Assembly: GCA_003388555.1 (NCBI GenBank)
Contig: QQVD01000048.1
Coordinates: forward strand, 124,001-188,000
Origin: Acidobacteriota bacterium
Lineage (GTDB): Bacteria > Acidobacteriota > Thermoanaerobaculia > Multivoradales > Multivoraceae
DNA: 64,000 nucleotides
Direction of reading: 5' to 3'
This document shows positions 52,946-62,079 of this stretch, piece after piece. The translations under genes and the position numbers were made by a program. The notes beneath the pieces are model-generated. The model ran no database searches and was not told the origin of the DNA. It saw nothing but the letters and a program-made list of their open reading frames with translations. How positions within the stretch are numbered: the first letter of the stretch is position 1; every line of letters starts with the position of its first letter.

Positions 52946-53099
52946 GCGGAGCAAGTCGGCTCAGTGGGTGAAGGCTCGAAATCTGGACGTCCATCTGGCT
53001 CGACAGCGTGGTCGCCGCTGGAGCCCAGCTGCGCTTCAACCGCACGATGACCTTCGTCCCTCAGTCCCAGGTGCTCCCTCGACTCTTCCTTCTACCCTC

Positions 53100-53139
<40 letters not shown>

Positions 53140-53175
53140 GTGCCCTTTCCCTTTTCCCTAGTCCCTTGTCCCTCC

Positions 53176-53328
53176 CTGACCCCCAACCCCTGACCCCCAA
53201 CCCCCAACCCCTGACCCCCAACCCCCAACCCCTGACCCCCAACCCCTGACCCCCAACCCCTATCCCCCAACCCCTGACCCCCAACCCCTATCCCCCAACC
53301 CCTATCCCCCAACCCCTTCCGCCCACCC
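53176..53328. repeat. Telomere-like C-rich tandem array
   Basis: Repeats of CCCTGACCCCCAAC and CCCTATCCCCCAAC with small variations in C number. The G-rich strand would form G-quadruplexes readily. The array enters the 3' end of the minus-strand dCMP deaminase gene, whose TAG stop (53302-53304) and last residues are read from it. Confidence 0.8.
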
Positions 53329-53802
53329 GTGGCCCCGGAAGTGGATCCCGGACTCGGCGATGAGCTGCTGGTAGACCCGCTCGAGCTCGGGCTCGTAGTC
53401 CATCGGCTCTTCGAAGACGATCTCGCGGATGCCGGCCTGGATCGCCTCCTTGGCGCAGCCGAAGCAGGGCCGCAGGGTCGAGTAGAGGGAGCCTCCCTGG
53501 GTGGCGTTGCCATGCCGTGCCGCGAGCAGGAAGGCGTTCTGCTCGGCGTGCACGCAGATGCAGGTGTCGTAGCCGGCCCCGTGCGGCGCCTTCGAGGCGC
53601 ACCGCAGACAGCCGCCTTCGTTGCAGTTGCGCACTCCCATCGGGGTGCCGTTGTAGCCGGTCGAGATGATCGAGCGCTCGACCACGATGAGCGCGCCGAC
53701 CTGTCGCCGTGAGCAGTTCGACCGCGCCTTCACCGCGTGGGCGATCGACATGTAGTAGGTGTCCCAGTCGGGACGGTGGCCAGGATCTGGAACGACGGAC
53801 AT
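53302..53802 (-). CDS. dCMP/cytidine deaminase family protein
   Basis: 166 aa. WDTYYMSIAHAVKARSNCSRRQVGALIV is the typical start of the domain, followed by STGYNGTPMGVRNCNEGGCLRC, the zinc/catalytic motif CVHAEQNAF (His 85, Glu 87) and RPCFGCAKEAIQAGIREIVF (Cys 113, 116). This is the deoxycytidylate deaminase pattern, which makes dUMP from dCMP. The last residues (GWAEGVGG) and the stop are encoded by the C-rich repeat, so the native C-terminus may have been replaced. Confidence 0.9.
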   Translation of the reverse strand: MSVVPDPGHRPDWDTYYMSIAHAVKARSNCSRRQVGALIVVERSIISTGYNGTPMGVRNCNEGGCLRCASKAPHGAGYDTCICVHAEQNAFLLAARHGNATQGGSLYSTLRPCFGCAKEAIQAGIREIVFEEPMDYEPELERVYQQLIAESGIHFRGHGWAEGVGG

Positions 53803-53942
53803 CGTGGACCTCTCCTTCTCCGCCGATCATCCTCGTCAGGCCGCGATGTTGGCAAGCTCGCGCGCCGCCCGAGGGACTCGAGCCGGATCGTCGCAACGCT
53901 GGACGGGCGGCCCGCGTAGTCGAAGCACGGAGGGAGTGAGGG

Positions 53943-55136
53943 ATGCACGAGCGACCGACGCCGGTGTCGGCGCTGAGTACCGGCGCCGGATCCGGGGCGC
54001 TGAGGCGATCCCGCGTCTTCCGCGCCCGCCTGGCGTGGGCGGCTGGACTCGTCGCTCTGGTGCAGCTCGCTGCGGTGGCCTCTCCTGTCGCGTCCCGCAG
54101 CGCGAGCGGGGAGTGGAGCCAGGAGCGCATCGCCCGGCTGGTCGAGGAGATGCCGGCCCGGATGCGGGCGCACAGGGTGCCCGGTGTCACGGTGGTGCTG
54201 GTGGCGAGGGGAGCGGTGTCGTGGAGCGGTGGCTTCGGAGTCACGGGGGCCGGGGAGGTCGTCACCGCGGACACGGTCTTCCAGGTGGCCTCGCTGGGCA
54301 AACCGGTCTTCGCGCGCCTGGTCGAGCTGCTGGCCGAGGAGCGCGCATGGCCGCTGGACGAGCCGCTGGCGCGCTGGGTCGGCCGGGAGTCGCCGGTGGC
54401 GCCTTCCGAGCTTCTCGCCACGACCAGCGCCGCCGACCTGCTGGCGCACCGCTCGGGCCTGTCCTTCGACGAGGCCGCGGATCGCATCGTCTTCGACCCC
54501 GATGCCCGTGGTGGCTGGCGCTACTCGGGGGCTGGCTACGGCGTGCTGCAGCGCGCGGTCGAAGCGGCGACTGGCGAGACCCTCGAGGAGCTGGCGCGCG
54601 AGCACCTCTTCGATGAGCTCGACCTGGACTCGATGTCGTTCCTGCCGGCCGACCCCGGCGGCCACGCGGTGGGCCACGATCGGTCGGGCCGGGCGCTGCC
54701 AGGCACGGCCTGGAAGATGGCGAACGCCGGCAGCTCGCTGTCCTCGAGTGCGCTCGACTACGCGCGCTTCCTGCTCCACATCTCCCCTTCGGTCTCCCCT
54801 TCGGTCGGTAGCACCGGCGGGTCTCGGGGTCAGGGTGGCGAGTGGCCGCGGGTTCTCGAGCCGTTGGCCACGGTCGACGCGGCACTCGGTCTCGCCTGGG
54901 GCCTGGGCTGGGCGCTGGAGCTGGATGGCGCCGGCGCCGGACCTCCGACCGCCTTCCACTGGGGCTCGAATCCGGGGTTCAAGAGCTTCGCGCTCATCGA
55001 CTTCCACCGCGGGCTGGGACTGGTGATCCTCACCAACGGTGACCACGGCCTCGAGCTGATCGAGGGAATGGTGGCCATCCTCGATGAGGAGCCGCATCCT
55101 CTGTTCGGCTTCTACATGCTGCACCCCGACGACTGA
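53943..55136 (+). CDS. Secreted serine hydrolase (class C beta-lactamase fold)
   Basis: 397 aa. Signal LAWAAGLVALVQLAAVASPVAS. The domain begins RIARLVEEMPARMRAHRVPGVTVVLVARGAVSWSGGFGV and carries the catalytic SxxK in FQVASLGKPVFARLVEL (near 117). The second motif is YSGAGYGVLQRAVEAATG in place of the usual YxN, and HWGSNPGFKSF is the HxG-type third motif. This is the beta-lactamase/esterase/D-Ala-D-Ala peptidase superfamily; the specific activity is open. It is adjacent to but divergent from dCMP deaminase. Confidence 0.87.
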   Translation: MHERPTPVSALSTGAGSGALRRSRVFRARLAWAAGLVALVQLAAVASPVASRSASGEWSQERIARLVEEMPARMRAHRVPGVTVVLVARGAVSWSGGFGVTGAGEVVTADTVFQVASLGKPVFARLVELLAEERAWPLDEPLARWVGRESPVAPSELLATTSAADLLAHRSGLSFDEAADRIVFDPDARGGWRYSGAGYGVLQRAVEAATGETLEELAREHLFDELDLDSMSFLPADPGGHAVGHDRSGRALPGTAWKMANAGSSLSSSALDYARFLLHISPSVSPSVGSTGGSRGQGGEWPRVLEPLATVDAALGLAWGLGWALELDGAGAGPPTAFHWGSNPGFKSFALIDFHRGLGLVILTNGDHGLELIEGMVAILDEEPHPLFGFYMLHPDD

Positions 55137-55164
55137 GCGGACTGCGATGCGGCTCGGAGTCCGT
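55137..55164. terminator. Possible bidirectional terminator hairpin
   Basis: CGGACT (55138-55143) pairs with AGTCCG (55158-55163), extended by one G-T pair, around a 14-base loop between two convergent stop codons. No T-run. Weak candidate. Confidence 0.25.
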
Positions 55165-55165
55165 C

Positions 55166-56809
55166 CTACGGCGGGATCGGCAGCCAGGCCGAGGTGTTGC
55201 CGTTCTCGAAGTCGTCGGCGAAGAGACAGCCGGGGACGTTGAGCAGCCACTCGACGCGTCGCTCGACGTCGAGATCGGGGCCGCCCAGCGGCACGGCCAC
55301 GGCCAGGTCGCGCGGGCCGCCGGTTCGGAAGCGGCCCGAGGTGACCGCGGTCCCGAAGCGGTCACCAGGCTCGGCCGGGGCGAAGACGCCACGGTCGTTG
55401 CTCAGTGTGACGGCGCCGCGCGCCGTGTTGAGCCCGCCTGCGCCGCCGAACACCACGTGCACGACGCCCTGGTCGACCGAGCCGCCGACATCCTCTTCGG
55501 GGACACCGATCGCCAGATCGACCCCCGGCCGTGCGTCGAGCTCCGCCGCGTGCAGCACCGAGCCGAAACGATCGCCGGTCTCCGAGAGAGCACCGGCGCC
55601 GTCGAGCTGCTCCTGGGTGAACCAGTAGGACTGATCGGGTCGCAGGCCCTGCGAGTCGGCCGGCACGACCGCCACGGCGCCCTGGTCCTGCCCGCCGGGC
55701 AGGTCGAGACCCGGCGCCCCGATTGCCAGGTCGGCGAAGCAGAAGGAGACCAGGCAGCCGAAGGTCTGGTCGAAGTTGCCGATCGCCAGCGCGGCGCCGA
55801 AGCGCGCTCCGGACTGGGCGGTACCGAAGACGTCGGTGCTGTCCACCCTGGCGAGCTCGGCGCTGTCGAGCCCCGCCGTGTTGCCGAAGAAGACCACCAC
55901 CTCGCCGCTCTGCGAGCCTCCTGCACTGCGGAAGGGGGCACCTACCGCCAGGTCGTCGATGCCGTCGTCGTCGAAGTCGCCCACCGCCAGAGCGGCGCCG
56001 AAGGCTTCGTTGGCCTGCACGCCGCCGAGACCGTGGATGCGCCGGTCGAGGAAGTAGCGCTGGTAAGGCACCAGGCGGTCGAGGCCTGCCGGACCGCCGT
56101 GCAGTACGTGAACGGTCCCGGCGCGCGGCAGCGCGGTCGTACCACCGGGTGGGAAGACCCCGGCTTCCGGAAAGCCCACTGCGAGGTCGTCGTAGCCGTC
56201 GCCGTCGAAGTCTCCGGCCGCGAGGGCCTCGCCGTAGCGGTCCTGAGTGGTGGAGTTGGCTAGCTGGCTCGGCCAGGATCCAGCCTCGAACTCCCGGGTC
56301 CACAGCAGCACCAGGCCGTCGCTCCGCACACCGGGCGCGCTGTAGGCGGCATCGTCGACGCCGTTGCCGTCGAAATCCCCGATCGCCACGGCCCAGCCGC
56401 TCTGGACGTCGTTGCCCCCGGCGCCTGAGAAGCCGTACTCCATGCCGACCGGATCGCCGACCGCGATCATCCCGATCGCCAGTCCCATGTCGTTGGCGTC
56501 GTCGTGCGGGTAGCCGTGCAGCAGGTCGTCGAGGCCGTCGCCGTCGAGATCGCCCGCCGCCAGGACCATGCGCGGAGCATCGCCCGCGCTGTGCTCGAGG
56601 AACGGCGCCGAGGCGTCGAGGCTGCCGCCGCAACGCAGAGCACTCGCCCAGCCGACCGTCGGCTGCAGTGCCGCGATGGCGAGGGCAACGATCGCTGCCA
56701 GTGCCGGCGGCAACCAGTGTGGCGAACGCACGCCCTCGGATCCGGCGCGGTCGGCAACCGGCTGGGTGGTTCGCCGGGCGGGCGGGGTGAGCTGAGCCAT
56801 TGCGGTCAT
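55166..56809 (-). CDS. Secreted FG-GAP (integrin-alpha-like) repeat protein
   Basis: 547 aa from ATG 56809 (GGAGG about 7 nt upstream). An N-terminal hydrophobic segment (ALAAIVALAIAALQPTVGWASA) precedes seven or so FG-GAP blades, each with a calcium loop of the D-x-D-G-D-G type: DLDGDGLDDLLHGYP, DFDGNGVDDAAYSAP, DFDGDGYDDLAVGFP, DFDDDGIDDLAVGAP. These fold as a beta-propeller. The end CLFADDFENGNTSAW is the third example here of the F-x-D-x-F/L-E-x-G-x(4)-W tail. Likely extracellular or surface-bound. Confidence 0.87.
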   Translation of the reverse strand: MTAMAQLTPPARRTTQPVADRAGSEGVRSPHWLPPALAAIVALAIAALQPTVGWASALRCGGSLDASAPFLEHSAGDAPRMVLAAGDLDGDGLDDLLHGYPHDDANDMGLAIGMIAVGDPVGMEYGFSGAGGNDVQSGWAVAIGDFDGNGVDDAAYSAPGVRSDGLVLLWTREFEAGSWPSQLANSTTQDRYGEALAAGDFDGDGYDDLAVGFPEAGVFPPGGTTALPRAGTVHVLHGGPAGLDRLVPYQRYFLDRRIHGLGGVQANEAFGAALAVGDFDDDGIDDLAVGAPFRSAGGSQSGEVVVFFGNTAGLDSAELARVDSTDVFGTAQSGARFGAALAIGNFDQTFGCLVSFCFADLAIGAPGLDLPGGQDQGAVAVVPADSQGLRPDQSYWFTQEQLDGAGALSETGDRFGSVLHAAELDARPGVDLAIGVPEEDVGGSVDQGVVHVVFGGAGGLNTARGAVTLSNDRGVFAPAEPGDRFGTAVTSGRFRTGGPRDLAVAVPLGGPDLDVERRVEWLLNVPGCLFADDFENGNTSAWLPIPP

Positions 56810-57018
56810 CGAGGGCCTCCTTCACCGACTCCTGTGCCGGAAGCCGGGAAGGGAGGCCATGGAGTGCCAGGAACGGAAGCAATCGCCGCAGGCGGGTGCC
56901 GGCCGCCTTTTTGACCGGGCCAGCGTCGCGAGCTGCCAGCGCCGCGTTCGCCCGGTATCGCCCGTTCCCCTTCCGCAACGGGCTCAGGACGACTCCGGGC
57001 TCGAGCTGCGGATGGCGC

Positions 57019-59081
57019 TCAGGGTGGCGCCGAGCTGACAGGGGGCGGCGCCGGCCGCTGGCTGCGGCGCAGGATGAAGCGCAGCGGCGGCACCTGGAAG
57101 GTGCCGCGGTCTCCGGCTTCGAGAGTGCCGCCCGGGAACGCTTCGATCTCCAGCCGGTCGCCGGAGCAGGTGTACCTCGCGGGACTGAGGTCGCTCCAGG
57201 GATCGCGTAGCTGGGGAGCCCCGGGAGACGCCGCGGTGCCCGGAACGAGACCCGGTCCTCCCGAGCTCAGCGCCTGGTTCATCTCCCGCTCGCGTCGTCT
57301 GACCTCGGCGACCTCGTCGGGATCGGCGCCGCGAGGTGGCGTCATCGTCACGTGTCCGGTGACGCCTGTCTGCTGGCCGTCGACGTAGGTCGTCGTGTAC
57401 TCGCCGACATGCCTTCGCCGGTGACCGGGTCGTGACTGGACAGGCTCATCGTCTGCACCAGCTCGCGGTGCTCGTTGTCGCGGCAGTTGTAGAGCTGACC
57501 GTCGCGGGTCGACCAGGTGGTGTCGACGTCGGTGGAGCTGACCGTGGTGATCCTCGCGATGTCTCCCGGCGGCCCCGGATTGTCGACCACCAGGGTCATC
57601 TCGCTGAGCAGCCGGCCGCTGCCGTCGCCGCGCAGCCATCCGTGGGAGGCGAACTGCCGGGTCGGCACAGACGGGTCGACGCCCGGCCGGAGCCGGCTGA
57701 TCAGGTTGCTCCGCAGGTACGACTCGAGCGACGTCGCGTCGAGCTCCCAGGCCCCGACCAGGCAGGGATCGCGTTGGCCGGTGTCGATGCACACGCCGCA
57801 CGCGGGGTTCGGCTCGCCGGCCACCTCGAGCTCCAGTCCCGGATCGACCGGGTCCGGTCGCGGGCTGGAGGTGACGCTGAGCAGCACCTCGACCTCGACC
57901 GGCCCTTCGTCGCAGACATCGATCTCGGTCTCGCTCTCCAGCGCCTGCCACGCTCCATCTCTGCGTCGCCACGAGGCGAGCAGCTCCCCCTGTCGCGAGG
58001 TCGGTGCCTGGATCCGGTAGCGACCGGGGTCGGCGAGCTCGAGGCGCTGGACGTAGAAGGTCCAGGTGTCGGGCTCGTCGAAGCCGGAATACCGGACGTC
58101 GCGGGAGCCGGACTCGGCCGTCAGCACGAGGTCGTCGGCGAAGAAGCCGAGCTGCGAGCGCGGCAGGTTGCCGTCGCGGACGGAGCGTCCCTGGTCGGCG
58201 ATCTCGCCACTGGCGCTGGCACGCGCGAACTCGTGCCAGAACTCCGGCGTGACGGCCTGGCGCACGAAGGCGGGATAGAAGTCCGAGTCGTCGGGATGCA
58301 GGGCCAGCTCCCTGGCGAGTTTCAGCACCGCACCGGTCCCACCGCGCCGGTTGCCGTAGAACTGCACGAAGGCGACCGGGAGGTAGGCGTCGTGCAGCAG
58401 GTCGAGGCTCGACAGGTAGGCCCTGACGTAGCTGTTCTCGTTGTCCGGGAAGACGAAGACCTGGTTCGACAGGTACTCGGCGATCGCCTCGAACCAGAGT
58501 GCGTCGCGGGCCTGCTCCTCCTCGTCGGCGCTCACCCTGCCGGAGTAGTCGTCGATCAGGCAGTGGCCCAGCTCGTGGGCGATGGACTGCTGATAGCCCT
58601 CGAAGTCGAAGCCGATCGGGTTCACTCCCACCCAGCACGGTCCCGCGACCTCGCGCGGGAAGGCGAAGGCGTAGAGGTTCGCCGGGATCGACGGCCGTAT
58701 CGAAGGGTCGTACTCCTGGTCGGTGACGAAGACCATCGTTGGCCGCGCGAAGTCGACGAACTCCGAGTAGTAGCGCAGCGACTGGCGCACCGCGTTGATC
58801 GTCTCGTCGATGCGCGTCGCGCGTTCGCCGGTGGGCCGGGAACCCCAGCGCCCGTCCCAGGCGATCAGCGCCCCCTCGGGCTCCTCCTCACTCAGGTAGC
58901 AGGCGCCGAAGTGGGGCGGATACTCGAAGTCGAGGGCGCGGCAGTAGCGGGTCTGCGCGTCAGCCATCGCAGGGAGCGATACCGCGGCGACGACGCAGAA
59001 CGTCGTCCGGACGCCCCATGCGGTCGCTCGCGATTCGGCTGCGTTCTCGCCTCTGCTGATCGGGGTCTCGGGGTGGCGCAT
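57019..59081 (-). pseudogene. Secreted zinc metalloprotease gene with an apparent frameshift
   Basis: From ATG 59081 (GGAGG 6 nt upstream) the reading frame gives a signal peptide, a metalloprotease domain (YQQSIAHELGHCLIDDYSG with HExxH, and EAIAEYLSNQ) and a C-terminal lipocalin-like domain beginning DPCLVGAWELDATSLESYL. At about 57410 that frame turns to nonsense (MSASTRRPTSTASRQASPDT, stop 57348), while the minus-strand frame one step over continues sensibly: HVGEYTTTYVDGQQTGVTGHVTMTPPRG... ARYTCSGDRLEIEAFPGGTL to a stop at 57019. One missing base near 57411 would join them into one 687-aa protein. It could be a sequencing or assembly error or a real disruption. Confidence 0.78.
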
Positions 59082-59329
59082 CGGTGCCTCCGGGTGCCTT
59101 GCTGCGGACAGCCTTCTGGGGACTTCTGGGAGTTCGCGAGGGAGCGGTCGGCCGGGGCGGCGGCCCGCCACCGTCTCTCCACCGGTCCCACGTGATTCGG
59201 AGGCAAGGGCGGCCGAGTCGTCGAGCCGCCGGGCGGCCGCGGCGCCAGCTCCGGCCTGCCGATGCCACGCGGCGCCCTGGATAGGATCCGCCTTCGCGTG
59301 TCTGCCCTGTTCGGGCGCGCGCCCCCACC

Positions 59330-60379
59330 ATGAGCTCTACCGGCCCTTTCCACCGCACCCGGCCGCGACGCACGCTCGCCTCCTGGTCCGGAGTGGCGTG
59401 CCTGCTGGCGGTGGCAGTGGGCGGTGCCCACGCCGTGCAGCCGACCCAACCGACGCCGGCCGAGCAGTTGCGGGCGGCGCTCGCCGACGGCCGTTGGAGC
59501 GAGGCCGAGGAGATGCTGCGCGTAGCCGTCGAGCGTGGTGGCGGGCCGCAACTCAGTTTCCTGCTCGCCCTGAGCCTGAGCCGGCAGGCGAAGTACCTCG
59601 ACGCGCTCCCCCACTTCGAGAGCGCCGAGGAGGAAGGCCCGGCGCCCGTCCGGTGGCTGCGCGAGCACGTGCAGGCGCTCATCGCGCTGCAGCAGTGTCG
59701 TGCCGCCCTGCCACTGCTCGACCAGCTCGTCGGCCGTGAGGACGATCCGGTCGACCGGCTCAACCGGGCGCTCTGCCAGTTGGAGGACAATCGGCTCGAT
59801 GCGGCCCGCTCCGATCTGGAGAGGGTGTTGCAGTCCTCGCCGAGCCACCAGCGAGCGATCGAGCTGCTGGCCCAGTTGCATGCCGATCTAGGTGACCGCG
59901 AGGAGGCGTGCGGGTACTACGGCGACGGCTACCGGATGGCGCCAGACTCCGCGCGTCTCGCCGTGGGGTGGAGCGGGTGCCTGGAACAGCAGGGCGAGCC
60001 GGCCGAGGCGCTCGACGTCCTGCGCCAGGCGGCCGTGCAACGGCCTCGCAGTGCCCTGGTGCTGCGGGCGCTCGGCAACGCGTTGCTCGAGGGCGGCGAG
60101 GTCGAGGAGGGGCGTCGGGTTCTGCGCCAGTTCGCCGAGGCCAGCCGCAGCCTGGAGGAGCTCGAGAACCTCCGCGCGTTCGTGCGCCACAATCCCGACG
60201 ACGCGGCTCGCGGCGTGCGGCTCGTGCGCCTGCTGGTCGAGCACGGAGAGGTCGACGAGGCGATCGTAGAGGCGAGGCGGTTGCTGCAGCTGGAGGCGGC
60301 CCTCCCGGTCGCCGACCTCACGTGGTTGCGGGAGCTGGTCGCTGACCACCGGGAGATCGCGCCGGGGGCGGCTCGGTGA
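59330..60379 (+). CDS. Secreted TPR protein
   Basis: 349 aa. Signal VACLLAVAVGGAHA, then about eight TPR-like helical hairpins (AEQLRAALADGRWSEAEEMLRVAVERG, LALSLSRQAKYLDALPHFESAEEEG, LNRALCQLEDNRLDAARSDLERVLQSSPSH, and more). The stop overlaps the following CRTAC1-type gene by four bases (GTGA). TPR-CRTAC1 pairs are common in Acidobacteria and Planctomycetes, where the TPR protein may assist assembly or act as a scaffold for the propeller protein; this is inference. Confidence 0.82.
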   Translation: MSSTGPFHRTRPRRTLASWSGVACLLAVAVGGAHAVQPTQPTPAEQLRAALADGRWSEAEEMLRVAVERGGGPQLSFLLALSLSRQAKYLDALPHFESAEEEGPAPVRWLREHVQALIALQQCRAALPLLDQLVGREDDPVDRLNRALCQLEDNRLDAARSDLERVLQSSPSHQRAIELLAQLHADLGDREEACGYYGDGYRMAPDSARLAVGWSGCLEQQGEPAEALDVLRQAAVQRPRSALVLRALGNALLEGGEVEEGRRVLRQFAEASRSLEELENLRAFVRHNPDDAARGVRLVRLLVEHGEVDEAIVEARRLLQLEAALPVADLTWLRELVADHREIAPGAAR

Positions 60380-62079
60380 TCTTGCGGCGCTCGACGGTGG
60401 GCATGGTGCTGGCGGCGCCGCTGTGGGGAGCCGGCTGGCTCTGCGGTGGCTGGCCCTCTTCGGCGGGGGCTTCCCAGCCCGGCGACTTCGTCTTCGAGGA
60501 CGTCACCACGAAGCTCGGAGTCGACTTCCGGCACCGTCACGGCGGCTGGGGTGAGCGCTGGCTTCCTGAGACCATGGGCGCCGGCGTTGCCGCGCTCGAC
60601 TACGACGGCGACGGATGGACGGACCTCTTCTTCGTGCAGTCGGGCCGGCCCGACGAGCTGACGCGTGCACGATCGGCGGGCCGTCTCTACCGCAACCTCG
60701 AGGGCCGACGTCTGGTCGCCGTCGACGATGCCATGCCAGAGGTCTCCGGCTACGGACAGGGCGCCCTCGCCGGCGACTACGACGGCGACGGCCACGTCGA
60801 TCTCCTCCTCCTCAACCTGGGCCGTAACACGCTGCTGCGCAATCGCGGCGACGGCACCTTCGTGGACGTGACGATCTCGGCCGGCCTCGGAGCACGCTCC
60901 GAATGGAGCAGCAGCGCGGTCTGGTTCGACGCCGACTCCGACGGCGACCCCGACCTCTATGTGGTGAACTATCTCGAGTACTCCCCGGCGAGCAGGGTGG
61001 TCTGTCGCAATCAGGCGGTCGGGGTCGAGGTGTACTGCCACCCCGACACCCATCCCGCCGCGGCCGACGCCTACTACTCGAACCAGGGGGACGGCACCTT
61101 CGTCGACCGTTCGGACCTCTTCGCCACCGATCCCGGCAAGGGGCTGGGGGCGATCGCGGGCGACTTCACCGGCGACGGCAAGGTCGACCTCTACGTCGCC
61201 AACGACTCGACGCCCAACTTCCTGTTCGTGGCGCAGCCCGATGGCAGCTTCCGTGAGGAGGCGCTCTTCCACGGCGTCTCCCACAACGCAGAGGGCCGCA
61301 CCGAGGCCGGCATGGGCCTGGCAGCGGGCGATGTCGACGGCAACGGACTCGAGGACATCCTGGTCACCAACCTGAGCCTCGAGACGAACACTCTCTACAT
61401 GGCCCGGGCCCATGCTGCCGGCGTGCTCTTCGACGACGCCACCCGTCAGGCCGGCCTGCACCAGGCGTCGCGCCAGGTGCTCGGCTTCGGCGTCGAGCTC
61501 GCCGATCTCGACAACGACCGCGACCTCGACCTCGTGGTCGGCAACGGTGACGTGATCGACAACGTCGAGCTGGTCAACGACGCCCTTCGCTATCGCCAAC
61601 CCACCCAGGTCTTCGCCGGCGACGGAGAGGGTCGCTTCGAGCTCGCGGTCTCCCCGGGGGTCGCCGAGCTGTCGCGCCCCAAGGTCGTGCGTGGCCTGGT
61701 GGTCCTCGACCTCGACAACGACGGCCGGCTCGATCTCGCGCTGGCCCTCAACGACTCCCGCGCCGAGATCCACGCCAACCGCACCGCGGCGTCCGGTCAC
61801 CTCACCCTGCGCGTGGTGGACCACGACCGCCACCTCGGCGCGGAGATCGTGGTGCGATCCGGGGAGTCGTCCCAGTCCGCGGTCCGACGTCGGCTTCGAC
61901 GCGGCTCCAGCTACCAGTCGAGCTCGGACGAGCGAGTGCACGTCGGCGTCGGCGCGGCCGGGGAGGCTTCAGTCGAGTTCCGCACCCGCTGCGGCCGCCG
62001 TCGGATCGAGGGTCTGACCGCGAACGCCAACCTGGTGGTCAGCGCTCCGACGTGCGACGGATCGTCCAGGTCCGGTTGA
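60376..62079 (+). CDS. CRTAC1-type VCBS-repeat protein with ASPIC/UnbV domain (1)
   Basis: 567 aa from GTG 60376, coupled to the TPR gene. Signal peptide then VCBS/FG-GAP-type blades with calcium loops (DYDGDGWTDLFFVQSG, DYDGDGHVDLLLLN, DADSDGDPDLYVVNY, DFTGDGKVDLYVAND, DVDGNGLEDILVTN). The C-terminal RVVDHDRHLGAEIVVRSGESSQSAVRRRLRRGSSYQSSSDERVHVGVGAAGEASVEFRTRCGRRRIEGL is an ASPIC/UnbV domain. CRTAC1-family proteins are surface or secreted beta-propellers of unclear role. It faces an equally long paralog on the other strand; their 3' ends overlap by 41 bp. Confidence 0.87.
   Translation: MILRRSTVGMVLAAPLWGAGWLCGGWPSSAGASQPGDFVFEDVTTKLGVDFRHRHGGWGERWLPETMGAGVAALDYDGDGWTDLFFVQSGRPDELTRARSAGRLYRNLEGRRLVAVDDAMPEVSGYGQGALAGDYDGDGHVDLLLLNLGRNTLLRNRGDGTFVDVTISAGLGARSEWSSSAVWFDADSDGDPDLYVVNYLEYSPASRVVCRNQAVGVEVYCHPDTHPAAADAYYSNQGDGTFVDRSDLFATDPGKGLGAIAGDFTGDGKVDLYVANDSTPNFLFVAQPDGSFREEALFHGVSHNAEGRTEAGMGLAAGDVDGNGLEDILVTNLSLETNTLYMARAHAAGVLFDDATRQAGLHQASRQVLGFGVELADLDNDRDLDLVVGNGDVIDNVELVNDALRYRQPTQVFAGDGEGRFELAVSPGVAELSRPKVVRGLVVLDLDNDGRLDLALALNDSRAEIHANRTAASGHLTLRVVDHDRHLGAEIVVRSGESSQSAVRRRLRRGSSYQSSSDERVHVGVGAAGEASVEFRTRCGRRRIEGLTANANLVVSAPTCDGSSRSG

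Noticed and set aside
53176-53328. Telomere-like array as a real chromosome end
   Set aside because: Normal genes continue on both sides and the array is short; it is an internal simple repeat.
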